NCBI GenBank assembly: GCA_009841255.1
Contig: VXMD01000019.1
Coordinates: 1 to 40,031, forward strand
DNA from: Candidatus Poribacteria bacterium
Lineage (GTDB): Bacteria; Poribacteria; WGA-4E; WGA-3G
Direction: 5' to 3'
Length of the DNA stretch: 40,031 nucleotides
A program made the position numbers and the translations under genes. The notes beneath the pieces are model-generated. The model was not told where the DNA came from. It did not search any database and saw nothing but the letters and a program-made list of their open reading frames with translations. Shown one piece after another: positions 32,805 through 40,031 of the stretch. The number at the start of each line of letters is the position of its first letter. Position 1 is the first letter of the stretch.

Positions 32805-33164
32805 CTATTCTCTGTCAGGTTCTAAGGAAGGATTGTCAGATTCCTGTTCCAGTTGTGCCAAGCGTTTGTCGAGTTCTTGCTGCTTCCGCTCCAAGTATAG
32901 GACATAAAAAATAAAGACTAACCAGATGACCAAATAGGCGGAGGCGAGATATTTGAGGCGCGTGCTTTGCGCCTTTTCCAGTTTTGCGACGGACAGTTGC
33001 ACCGCCTGTGCCAAAAGATCTTCATCCACAGCAAGCTCGGCTTCCGAATTTACTTCTGTAACAACCTTGGCGACTTCATCTCCTGTTAAGGTGATCGGGA
33101 CTTGGGTTGCAAAGAGGAATACCCCCAAGACCACCAAAAAACTCACAAGAACCGCTATTTTCAT
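32805..33164 (-). CDS. CcmD-like small membrane protein
   Basis: 119 residues. A hydrophobic N-terminus (1-20, signal or membrane) is followed by a periplasmic stretch, then a membrane helix (about 72-91, YLASAYLVIWLVFIFYVLYL) and a charged coiled coil (LERKQQELDKRLAQLE). The helix plus basic coiled coil is the CcmD signature; CcmD helps release haem-loaded CcmE from the CcmABC complex. The N-terminal half is longer than in classical CcmD (about 60-70 residues). The ATG follows the ccmC stop directly, with GGGGAGG inside the end of ccmC. Confidence 0.72.
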   Translation of the reverse strand: MKIAVLVSFLVVLGVFLFATQVPITLTGDEVAKVVTEVNSEAELAVDEDLLAQAVQLSVAKLEKAQSTRLKYLASAYLVIWLVFIFYVLYLERKQQELDKRLAQLEQESDNPSLEPDRE

Positions 33165-33827
33165 CTAAGATGCCTCCCCTAAGTATTTCTGTCGGACGAT
33201 TTCATAACGCGCTTGGGTCTTTTTCATACGATACCGGACGATCAGAATCAGTGTAAATAGCATAATACATGCGCCCAACACAACCAGAAATGTGTATAGC
33301 ATTGAAGGGGCTATATCAAATTTTGCTCCTCGCTCTGGATGTGCTTCGCTCTTCCAGAATTTCGTAGCGAAATGGACAATAGGTACATCTAAAAAAGCAA
33401 TAACTCCGAGGACTGCTGAATAGAGTCTACGTTTATCCGCTTCTAAAGCGGAGCGGAGAATAAAATAACCGACGTACATAAGCCACAAGATGAGGGTACT
33501 TGTGAGGCGTGGTTCCCAATTCCACCATGTGTTCCACGCGTATCTTGCCCAGATAGGACCGGAGAGAAGTACAACAGTACAAAAAATAAGGCCTAATTCT
33601 GCAGCTGCAGACGCTAACAGATCATCGTTAGGTTTTCGTTGGATGAGATACTTAACACTAAAGGCACAGTTGACACCGAACGCCAGATAAACAGTTAGTG
33701 CTGCAGAGACGTGATAGTAGAAGATTTTTTGGACTTCAAGCATTGTGCCTTCAATGCGGGCATACCCGAAGATGAGATAGAGTGAGATAAAGACGAGGAT
33801 TGCAGTGATGATGGCTATAATTTTCAT
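33165..33827 (-). CDS. ccmC: Haem exporter/handling protein CcmC
   Basis: 220 residues, six membrane helices. The tryptophan-rich haem-binding WWD-type motif is WNTWWNWEPRLTS (98-110), with the family's usual WD replaced by WE. The flanking haem-ligand histidines are H39 (FYYHV) and H152 (VHF). CcmC presents haem to CcmE for cytochrome c maturation. It is followed by the CcmD-like gene, but no ccmA, B, E or F lies in the window. There is no Shine-Dalgarno site before the ATG. The flanking genes (map upstream, a non-coding region downstream) are unrelated. Confidence 0.9.
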   Translation of the reverse strand: MKIIAIITAILVFISLYLIFGYARIEGTMLEVQKIFYYHVSAALTVYLAFGVNCAFSVKYLIQRKPNDDLLASAAAELGLIFCTVVLLSGPIWARYAWNTWWNWEPRLTSTLILWLMYVGYFILRSALEADKRRLYSAVLGVIAFLDVPIVHFATKFWKSEAHPERGAKFDIAPSMLYTFLVVLGACIMLFTLILIVRYRMKKTQARYEIVRQKYLGEAS

Positions 33828-33974
33828 TTTTTAAACTATTAGACTCTTGGACTGCCCTCTGTTATATTACGGGCAGGTTTCTGGTTAGTTTTAAGGATCT
33901 GTCGCTAAAACGCTATTTGAAGATATCAGAAACCCCTGCGTAATGTAATGGAGCAGTGCTCAGATGTTAATTAT

Positions 33975-34760
33975 TTAAACATCCCACAATTCGCTGCCGG
34001 TTAGAATTTCGGGTCCGTCCGAGAGGACCGCCACCGTATGCTCAAAGAGCGCGGATAAGGTGCCGTCAAGTGTTGCGACGCTCCAACCATCTTCGAGTAT
34101 TTCAACATCAGGGAGTCCAACGTTCACCATCGTTTCAATGGCGAGGACCATCCCCGGTCTCAGACGTAGACCGCGTCCAGCAACCCCCATACACGGGATC
34201 TCCGGTGCCTCATGGAGATTCCGACCGATACCGTGTCCGGCAAAATTTTGGAGAACAGAGAACCCTTCGGACTCTGCCCCATCTTGTAACTTAGCAGAGA
34301 TGTCACCGATACGGTTTCCCGGTTTTGCTTCGGCGATCGCATCGTAAAGCGAACGCCGCGTTACGTTAAGTAACCGTGCGGCCGTTGGTGAGACCTCTCC
34401 AACAGGGAAAGTGTATGCGTTATCCCCATGATAGCCGTCAATGCTGACAGCGGTATCAATCCCGATGATGTCGCCCGCTTGCAACACTTCACTTTCATCG
34501 GGAATTCCGTGGATAACGATGTCATTCATTGAAGTACATATCGTGGCGGGATACGGCTCATGCTCCGGGAGCTGGTAGCCTAAGAAGGAAGATGTGGCGT
34601 TGACTTCAGCAATTGTATCGCGCGAGATGCACTCCAATTCGGCAGTCGATACGCCAGGGGCAATTGCTTCTCCGATGCGTTTCAGCACTGTCGCTGCTGC
34701 CTTGCCACTCCGCTTCATTTTCTCAATTTCGATCCTGTTTTTGATCCTAACTTTGTCCAT
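33975..34760 (-). CDS. map: Methionine aminopeptidase, type I
   Basis: 261 residues, standard length. All metal ligands are present: D102, D113, H176, E209 and E240, with H84 as the substrate-side histidine. It removes the initiator methionine from nascent proteins. The ATG overlaps the miaB stop (TGATG), so translation is coupled. There is no zinc-finger extension. The last gene of a Uma2-miaB-map run. Confidence 0.96.
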   Translation of the reverse strand: MDKVRIKNRIEIEKMKRSGKAAATVLKRIGEAIAPGVSTAELECISRDTIAEVNATSSFLGYQLPEHEPYPATICTSMNDIVIHGIPDESEVLQAGDIIGIDTAVSIDGYHGDNAYTFPVGEVSPTAARLLNVTRRSLYDAIAEAKPGNRIGDISAKLQDGAESEGFSVLQNFAGHGIGRNLHEAPEIPCMGVAGRGLRLRPGMVLAIETMVNVGLPDVEILEDGWSVATLDGTLSALFEHTVAVLSDGPEILTGSELWDV

Positions 34761-36205
34761 CAGACTTTCTGCCCTATTAAGGTATGTGCTGTTGTGCTGT
34801 GAACGCGAACGTTGACAATTTCGCCGATGTGGCTGTCCGCTTTGGGAAATACAGTCGTCTTGAAACCATCGGTTTTTCCGTGGTATCTATCCACATCACG
34901 ACGGGATTCACCTTCCACAAGCACAGCGACTGTATCACCGACTGCAGCAGTGTTGATGTCCGCGGAGATGCTCTCTTGAAGTTCAATAATCCGTTCGAGA
35001 CGTTCTCCCTTTACTGCTTCAGGTACGTCATCGGGTAAGGCTTTATGTGCGAGCGTACCCTCACGCTCGGAATACTTGAACATGAATGCAGAATCGTATC
35101 GGATATCTGCCATCATCTGATACGTTTCCATGAATTCGGTGTCGGTTTCACCACAGAAGCCGACGATAATATCGGTTGTGAGGGTAATATCGGGAACGCG
35201 TTCGCGGAGTTTCGAGACAAGTATGCGGTACTCCGCCGCCGTATAGGTACGGCGCATCCGTTCAAGGACTTCAGTTGAACCCGACTGCAGTGGGAGATGC
35301 AGATGCTTACAAACGGCAGGTGAATTCGCCATTGCGTCAATCATACTGTCCGTCGCGTCTGCGGGGTGTGGCGAGGTAAATCGCACGCGTTCGAGTCCGT
35401 TTACCTCGCCGACAGCGTAGAGGAGATCTCCAAAATCGGCACCGTCATCGTGATAGGAGTTAACAGTCTGTCCGAGAAGCACGACCTCTTTGAATCCCTG
35501 ATCAACGAGTTTTTCGACATCTTCAACGAGAAGTTTTAGCGGGAGGCTGCGTTCTCTGCCGCGAACGAAAGGGACGATACAGAAGGTGCACATCTTATCG
35601 CACCCGCGCTGAATGGTGAGCCACGCTCGGATTCCCTCTTTTCGGATAGGAGCGATGTCGGCGTAATCCTCGTTTTTGTCCAGCCGTAACCCAACAAACG
35701 GGTCGCGCTCCGTCAAGGAGACATGTGATTCGACATCACGTGCCAAAGCGTCCAAAGCGATAGGCAGATCCCGATACGCGTCGGGTCCCATGACGAGATC
35801 AACATAAGGGGCGGCATCCAAGAGCCGGTCGCGGAGGTGTTGCGCCATACAACCGCAGACCCCGATAATGAGTTCTGGGTGGCGGCGTTTCCGGTGGTTC
35901 AGATGCTTTAGCCGATTAATCACTTTCGTTTCGGCATTTTCCCGTATCGCGCAGGTATTGACAAGGACGACATCCGCATCGTCGAGGTGTGGAACGGTTT
36001 GGTGTCCACTTTGCGTCAAGATGCCTGCCATCAGTTCGCTGTCGCTGACGTTCATCTGGCACCCGTAGGTCTCAATATAGACACGACGGGCGTGTGTTGG
36101 TGCTACACGCGAAGTTCTTCCATCCTGCGATACTTGCGGCGGTGGATGCGGTGCGTCTGCGCCTTCACTTTTATTATAGAGTGGGAAAAGCGTATCGTTT
36201 TTCAT
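34760..36205 (-). CDS. miaB: tRNA-2-methylthio-N6-dimethylallyladenosine synthase
   Basis: 481 residues. The N-terminal UPF0004 domain has cluster cysteines C49, C85 and C119; the radical SAM motif CxxxCxxC is C202, C206 and C209; a TRAM domain covers about 415-478. It adds the methylthio group to i6A37 of tRNAs reading U-starting codons. A 38-residue, low-conservation N-terminus rich in proline precedes the first strand (RVYIETYGCQMN). No ribosome binding site is seen at the ATG, so a later start or coupling with the Uma2 gene (23 bases upstream) is possible. Confidence 0.95.
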   Translation of the reverse strand: MKNDTLFPLYNKSEGADAPHPPPQVSQDGRTSRVAPTHARRVYIETYGCQMNVSDSELMAGILTQSGHQTVPHLDDADVVLVNTCAIRENAETKVINRLKHLNHRKRRHPELIIGVCGCMAQHLRDRLLDAAPYVDLVMGPDAYRDLPIALDALARDVESHVSLTERDPFVGLRLDKNEDYADIAPIRKEGIRAWLTIQRGCDKMCTFCIVPFVRGRERSLPLKLLVEDVEKLVDQGFKEVVLLGQTVNSYHDDGADFGDLLYAVGEVNGLERVRFTSPHPADATDSMIDAMANSPAVCKHLHLPLQSGSTEVLERMRRTYTAAEYRILVSKLRERVPDITLTTDIIVGFCGETDTEFMETYQMMADIRYDSAFMFKYSEREGTLAHKALPDDVPEAVKGERLERIIELQESISADINTAAVGDTVAVLVEGESRRDVDRYHGKTDGFKTTVFPKADSHIGEIVNVRVHSTTAHTLIGQKV

Positions 36206-36228
36206 AAATCGTTATATACTCGTTTATT

Positions 36229-36963
36229 CTATTCCTCTCCAGAAGTTTGTAAACTTTTGAGTGCTGCGAGTGCTTTTGCGAGTTCAGCTTCCGCTTCTTG
36301 TCGAGCGCGGGCTTCTACTGTCGCACGTGTTTCCGCTTCCTGTCGGGCGCGGGCTTCTGCCGTCGCACGCGCTTCCGCCTTATCTACGCGATCCCAAGAG
36401 GGTTCCAACAACGCCCCCAGCACAGGATTATATAACCGCAGCAGACCATCACGCGCCTCCAACGCTAAACGCAATGTCTCACTCAAGAGCCTTCCCTCGA
36501 CAAACTCCATCTCTTCATAGACATCATCAACTAACCGAAACCCTATGAAATCGGGATCAATCTCACCATAGGGATCATAGATAAAGTACTCTTTAACACG
36601 TAAGATATTCTGATAAAGTTCCTTCTTCTCGGTAAAATCCCGACGAAAAGTGCTTGGACTCGCAAGTTCCAATACAAAATCAAGGGTCGGCGGCTGTTCC
36701 CATGTTTTATAGACCCGGAGTTCTTTTTTAGACAAACCCCGGACCATGAACACATCCGGAGACACACTTTTTCGAGGATTGCCTTCTTCATAATAGAGCA
36801 GTAAATTTCCGGACACGTGGACATCCGGGACGTGCTGGAAATGCTGGTCCAAGATATCTATAACGTCTATCATAACCTTTCGATGTTTTTCAGTTTCTGC
36901 CATCGGTTCACCGTCTGATTCGGGATAGACGAGTGTAGGGGCAAAGCCTATTTTTTCTTTCAT
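36229..36963 (-). CDS. Uma2 family (DUF820) putative endonuclease with coiled-coil tail
   Basis: 244 residues, GGGAG ribosome binding site. PD-(D/E)xK-type nuclease fold: D70 in SPDVFMVRG, E99 in DFVLELASPST, and a later basic residue around EKKELYQ; then VKEYFIYDP. From about 193 a charged coiled coil follows, built from two near-identical 14-residue units (ARATAEARARQEAE and TRATVEARARQEAE). Uma2 proteins are abundant in repeat-rich bacteria and are of uncertain function. It starts the Uma2-miaB-map run, an odd partner for tRNA modification and N-terminal methionine removal. Confidence 0.88.
   Translation of the reverse strand: MKEKIGFAPTLVYPESDGEPMAETEKHRKVMIDVIDILDQHFQHVPDVHVSGNLLLYYEEGNPRKSVSPDVFMVRGLSKKELRVYKTWEQPPTLDFVLELASPSTFRRDFTEKKELYQNILRVKEYFIYDPYGEIDPDFIGFRLVDDVYEEMEFVEGRLLSETLRLALEARDGLLRLYNPVLGALLEPSWDRVDKAEARATAEARARQEAETRATVEARARQEAEAELAKALAALKSLQTSGEE
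36289..36372 (-). repeat. 42-base tandem repeat encoding the Uma2 coiled coil
   Basis: Two 42-base units (36289-36330 and 36331-36372) differ at only a few positions and keep the reading frame (14 residues each). A partial third unit follows. Confidence 0.85.
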
Positions 36964-37112
36964 CGCGCTATCTCCCTGAAAGGCACCTCTGTAAACTCCG
37001 TGAGGACGGAGGCGATCGCCGGCTTAATCTACGTCGCGTAAATGTATGGATTCGCAAAATGCGCCGAGTTTCTACCCTCTTTATTCTACCGGATTCACTC
37101 CATTATACCCAC

Positions 37113-37877
37113 TCACCCAATGTAATCTTGATGGTATTTCCAGACATCGACTGTAAAGAGATCGCCTATATACGCCAAGACACGGTATCTTAGCGTGCGC
37201 GTCACTCCGATATTTACTTTGAACGGAACCGCCTGTGCGAAGAGGAATCCGAACGACGCGTCCTCTGCGAGAAACGTCGTTTCACCGTTTGTTGGATGCG
37301 GAAAGATACCGACCCCAACGACACTCTGTTCAGTAGCCGTGACGCCGGAGAGCGTTCCCCACACAGACCGCTTCCCATTCACTGCCAATTCGCCGATCCG
37401 TCCGTTTGCATCCGCGGCTTTGCGGTACTCCATCTCAACCGTCTGACATCCAAGTCCGATGTTACCGGCAAATTCAAGCGAAGTCGTAGGTGCGTACAAC
37501 GAGATCGTGATGTCCAGCACTTGGACTTCGGTTTGCGGCGGATGAACATCCGTGGTGCAAGTTTCTATGAGCAGCGGTTCCGATGCGTTCCACGTCGTGA
37601 CGATTGTGAACCCTTCGGGAGTCTCCTTCTTTGAGGGTACTCTTTCTCGGGTCAGTGTGTTCGGGTCGAGTTGCTCACCGTTGATGGTTCCCAATGTGAA
37701 ACAGATCCCTGGTGGATACTGTCCTTGGGTGTATTCTCCGTCGGTTACCACCTGTCCATCCGGTGCGTAAAGCGGATGAAAATAGGGTGGACTTCCCGAA
37801 TCGCCATAACAGTAAGTCAGTATCGGGGTGCTGTCTTTCGTAATGGATAATTCGTTTTTGTTAATTTCGTGTATCAT
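37113..37877 (-). CDS. DUF6807 (PmoA-like) family protein
   Basis: 254 residues, all-beta. The YFHPLYAPDGQVVTDGEYTQG segment (about 32-52) is the hallmark of DUF6807 proteins, which often accompany oxidoreductase and sugar-catabolism genes in Planctomycetes and Poribacteria-like bacteria; 'PmoA' is a database name and does not imply methane oxidation. It lacks the usual DHPHHRG histidine cluster, having GQYPPGICFT instead. No signal peptide. The promoter at 37893-37921 leaves a leader of only about 10 bases, so initiation may be nearly leaderless. Confidence 0.7.
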   Translation of the reverse strand: MIHEINKNELSITKDSTPILTYCYGDSGSPPYFHPLYAPDGQVVTDGEYTQGQYPPGICFTLGTINGEQLDPNTLTRERVPSKKETPEGFTIVTTWNASEPLLIETCTTDVHPPQTEVQVLDITISLYAPTTSLEFAGNIGLGCQTVEMEYRKAADANGRIGELAVNGKRSVWGTLSGVTATEQSVVGVGIFPHPTNGETTFLAEDASFGFLFAQAVPFKVNIGVTRTLRYRVLAYIGDLFTVDVWKYHQDYIG

Positions 37878-37892
37878 AATTTCTTTTATGGA

Positions 37893-37921
37893 ATTATACC
37901 ACGCGTTTTTAGATAATGCAA
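37893..37921 (-). promoter_or_regulatory. Promoter of the DUF6807-like gene
   Basis: On the minus strand TTGCAT (37921-37916), 17 bases ending TGG, TATAAT (37898-37893). An extended -10 (TGGTATAAT). The ATG is 16 bases past the -10. Confidence 0.75.
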
Positions 37922-37929
37922 GTGTGATT

Positions 37930-37980
37930 TAGCAGTCGGCAATCAGTTGTCAGGTGTCGGGAATCGGAGTCCCCCCTACA
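37930..37980. repeat. Composite intergenic repeat
   Basis: A 'cagtcggcaatcagttgtcagg' type unit is followed by GTCGGGAATCGGAGTCCCCC (37956-37975), the counterpart of the unit at 1685-1703. It lies between two divergent promoters. Confidence 0.55.
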
Positions 37981-37995
37981 AGGAGTAAAGTTGGT

Positions 37996-38025
37996 TTGTT
38001 ATTTGGCTTTAAAATAGGGTATGAT
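37996..38025 (+). promoter_or_regulatory. Promoter of the C26-type hydrolase gene
   Basis: TTGTTA (37996-38001), 18 bases, TATGAT (38020-38025). The AAAGGAG ribosome binding site (38047-38053) lies across a small GAAAG-GAGA-CTTTC hairpin (38046-38059). Confidence 0.5.
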
Positions 38026-38063
38026 TTAATATAGAAAAATGATTCGAAAGGAGACTTTCCTAT

Positions 38064-38759
38064 ATGCGACCTGTTATCGGAATCACGTTTGTTGAAAATA
38101 TTGAGGACGACCCTTCTAACAATTATATTAAAGCCGTTAAAGAGTTCGGTGGCATACCTCGTACACTGTACCCTGGTATATCAGAAGATGCTTACGCTGA
38201 CATCGATGGTCTTTTGCTAACAGGGGGTGGCGATATTCATCCAGACAATTTTGATGCCGAATGGCACCCAACTTTATATAATGTTGACGAAGATCGTGAT
38301 GCTTTGGAAATACCGATCTGTCAAGAGACAATAGCCGCCGACCTTCCGGTTTTTGGTATCTGTCGCGGTATTCAAATTATGAGTGTGGCAATGGGTGGGA
38401 GTCTATACCAAGATATCCCCTCAGAATTTCCAAAAGAGGCTTCATGCCAATCACAAATAAAGGGTGTGGATTCTCGGCACACGATTGAGATTGAACCGAA
38501 CAGTCGGCTCAACCGAATCACCGGTAAACGCACAGATGAAGTCAATTCCGCCCATCATCAAGCCGTGAGAGAGAAAGGTGAAGGATTTGAGGTGACAGCA
38601 CGGACGAAGGAAGGGATCATCGAGGCAATGGAGAATCGATCAAAACGGTTTGTGCTGGGTGTGCAGTACCACCCAGAGCGGATGCTCGAAACCACCGATT
38701 TTCTGGAACACAGGCGCAAATTATTTGAAGCGTTTATTGAGGCGGCTTCGAAACAGTAA
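38064..38759 (+). CDS. Class-I glutamine amidotransferase-type hydrolase (peptidase C26, PuuD-like)
   Basis: 231 residues. The catalytic triad is C100 (FGICRGIQ), H203 and E205 (VQYHPER). The LLLTGGGDIHP block (51-60) is typical of gamma-glutamyl-gamma-aminobutyrate hydrolases, which release glutamate from gamma-glutamyl amines during putrescine breakdown. No other puu genes are near, so the substrate is uncertain. The start is fixed by AAAGGAG 10 bases upstream. Convergent with the PorV-like gene across a repeat-filled gap. Confidence 0.85.
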   Translation: MRPVIGITFVENIEDDPSNNYIKAVKEFGGIPRTLYPGISEDAYADIDGLLLTGGGDIHPDNFDAEWHPTLYNVDEDRDALEIPICQETIAADLPVFGICRGIQIMSVAMGGSLYQDIPSEFPKEASCQSQIKGVDSRHTIEIEPNSRLNRITGKRTDEVNSAHHQAVREKGEGFEVTARTKEGIIEAMENRSKRFVLGVQYHPERMLETTDFLEHRRKLFEAFIEAASKQ

Positions 38760-38908
38760 TCAGTTTTCAGTTGTCGGTAGACGAGGTTTTGTCTGTCTGA
38801 ATCAGGATAACCCGCGATATCCCCCTTATCAAGAGGGCAGGATTAGAGGATTCACAGGCTGTGTTGGGGTCAGCAATCATCAGAAGGGCGAGGTTAGGAA
38901 ACCTCGCC
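38757..38908. repeat. Repeat-filled gap between convergent genes
   Basis: In order: a 'taatcagttttcagttgtcgg' unit; 'gtctgaatcaggat' (about 38797-38810); a CCCCCTTATCAAGAGGG foldback; 'caggattagaggattcacagg' (about 38838-38858); and the perfect palindrome GGCGAGGTT-AGGA-AACCTCGCC (38887-38908), which begins 22 bases past the PorV-like stop. Confidence 0.6.
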
Positions 38909-38930
38909 AGCGATGGGCGTGAGGTGTCTT

Positions 38931-39902
38931 CTAAAAATTGGCGACTAAGGAGACGCGGTGGGTTAATCCGAGAACGCCGAACGGGATGAGGGCATAGTCG
39001 ATTTGGAAGCGGAGGAACGTCAACCCAAAACCACCCGTGAGTCCTGAAATCGCGCCTAAATCGTTACCACCGATTTTGTATTTATAGCCGGTGCGAAGTT
39101 GTAAGATATTGCCAATCGTGTAGCCTGCCCCAATACCAATAGCGATATCGTTGTCGGAGGGACGAATGATGTCTGTCGTCAAGATGAGAGCGTCGTTCCA
39201 GAGTCTGTAAGCCGCACCGAGTCTAAGCGTAAAGGGTAACCCGAAAGCTTCCTCTATGAATTTCACCCGCGGACCGACGTGCTGTGCATTAAATCCCAAT
39301 GCGAGCGGTGTCTCAGGAAAGTTGTAAAGTCCACCGAGATCGAAAGCGACACCCGTCCCGCTTTCGTCAGCGATCTGCTCGCGCAGGAATTTTGCATTCG
39401 CGCCGAAAGCGAGCGAACTGCCGAAGCCGCGAGCATACGAGAGAATCAGTGCCAAATCGTAAGGACGGAAAATCGTCGTTTCATTCCCCTCCCGATCGCG
39501 TCCTTGCAATTCCCCGAAAGATAAGAAACTCGCGCTGACTCCGAGCGTGCCTGCACCTTTAAGTGGGAGCGCGAACCCAACGAATTCGTGATTGATTCCA
39601 GCGAACCATTCGTTATGCATGAGGGCAAGTTGCGGCTGTTGGAGTTTTGCGAGCCCGGCGGGATTCCAGTAGGATGCGTAAAGGTCATCGGTCGCCGCGA
39701 CTTGGGATTCCCCCATACTCATCGCCTCTGCACCGACACCGATTTTGAGAAAGGTCATGGCACGGGTGCCAGCGTTTTCGTGGATGTCTGTATTATCCGC
39801 GACTACTGGTAGGCACGCGAGGATGAAAACTATGATGATGGGATATATGAGAGTACGATAGTTCGCCATCCACAAACGGTTCTGGCTTTTAAACTGTTTC
39901 AT
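38931..39902 (-). CDS. PorV/PorQ-like outer-membrane beta-barrel protein
   Basis: 323 residues. Signal peptide about 17-35 (ending VVADN) after a longer-than-usual N-terminus. The family signature follows: AGTRAMTFLKIGVGAEAMSMG and ATDDLYASYWNPAGLA (about 45-83). Alternating beta strands continue to a C-terminal phenylalanine. PorV-like proteins relate to FadL-type barrels and in Bacteroidetes act with the type IX secretion system; no other secretion genes are in the window. AGGA precedes the ATG and a strong promoter lies at 39931-39959. Confidence 0.85.
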   Translation of the reverse strand: MKQFKSQNRLWMANYRTLIYPIIIVFILACLPVVADNTDIHENAGTRAMTFLKIGVGAEAMSMGESQVAATDDLYASYWNPAGLAKLQQPQLALMHNEWFAGINHEFVGFALPLKGAGTLGVSASFLSFGELQGRDREGNETTIFRPYDLALILSYARGFGSSLAFGANAKFLREQIADESGTGVAFDLGGLYNFPETPLALGFNAQHVGPRVKFIEEAFGLPFTLRLGAAYRLWNDALILTTDIIRPSDNDIAIGIGAGYTIGNILQLRTGYKYKIGGNDLGAISGLTGGFGLTFLRFQIDYALIPFGVLGLTHRVSLVANF

Positions 39903-39930
39903 TTTTTTTCCTATCGATAAAGTTCAATTT

Positions 39931-39959
39931 AGTATATCATATCACTGTGTGGAAGTCAA
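39931..39959 (-). promoter_or_regulatory. Promoter of the PorV-like gene
   Basis: On the minus strand TTGACT (39959-39954), 17 bases, TATACT (39936-39931). The leader is about 22 bases. Confidence 0.75.
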
Positions 39960-40031
39960 GATGTGTTGACTGAACCATAGGGTCATTTAGTTTTAAGTTT
40001 TTTGGATGAGTTATTTTTTTTATCTATGCAT

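Noticed and set aside
36289-36372. CRISPR-like or regulatory direct repeats
   Set aside because: The two 42-base units have no spacers and are in-frame coiled-coil codons of the Uma2 gene.
37113-37877. Methane monooxygenase subunit PmoA
   Set aside because: The database family name is misleading; the protein is soluble and all-beta, without the membrane helices of true PmoA.

Overview
The window looks like a piece of a Gram-negative, heterotrophic bacterium of the Candidatus Poribacteria type. This is an inference from gene content, not a measured placement. The clues are phytanoyl-CoA-dioxygenase-like proteins, tandem COG2159-type amidohydrolases, LamG/concanavalin-like secreted proteins with a shared C-terminal tail, a Uma2 protein, DUF6785- and DUF6807-like proteins, PorV- and Wzi-like outer-membrane proteins, and many short palindromic intergenic repeats. 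No phage, CRISPR array or complete insertion sequence is visible.

Layout. 1-4 kb: a PhyH-type dioxygenase (+), then on the minus strand two paralogous amidohydrolases and a Rieske protein. 4.0-4.2 kb: tRNA-Val(CAC) and a CAU-anticodon tRNA behind a near-consensus promoter, reading towards the amidohydrolases. 4.2-10.0 kb: a tightly coupled mutS2-dnaG-rpoD operon. 10.2-12.6 kb: tRNA-Gly(CCC) with a consensus promoter, followed by a TPR membrane protein and a TolB-like propeller. 12.7-15.1 kb: an AhpE-like peroxiredoxin and two secreted lectin-fold proteins. 15.4-24.0 kb (+): a multi-module secreted protein, a secreted GATase1-like protein, a eukaryote-type glutamine-dependent NAD synthetase, a Wzi-like barrel and a lytic transglycosylase. 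24.0-31.0 kb (-): an SRPBCC protein, IS200/IS605-like debris, and a four-gene operon (two glycosidase-like propellers, a PhyH protein and a polytopic membrane protein). 31.4-32.3 kb: a LamG gene interrupted by one in-frame TGA. 32.3-32.8 kb: an unexplained non-coding stretch. 32.8-37.9 kb (-): ccmD-like/ccmC, then Uma2-miaB-map, then a DUF6807-like gene. 38.0-39.9 kb: a class-I glutamine-amidotransferase-type hydrolase (+) and a PorV-like protein (-).

How it fits together. Core information genes (mutS2, dnaG, rpoD, miaB, map, nadE, three tRNAs) alternate with accessory genes for envelope, secretion and organic-substrate catabolism. The clearest unexplained signals are (i) a shared C-terminal tail of the form PxGKLxTxWxxLKRK on four secreted proteins with different folds, (ii) palindromic repeats that lie behind stop codons and in two cases have become coding sequence, and (iii) the four-gene propeller/PhyH/membrane-protein operon.
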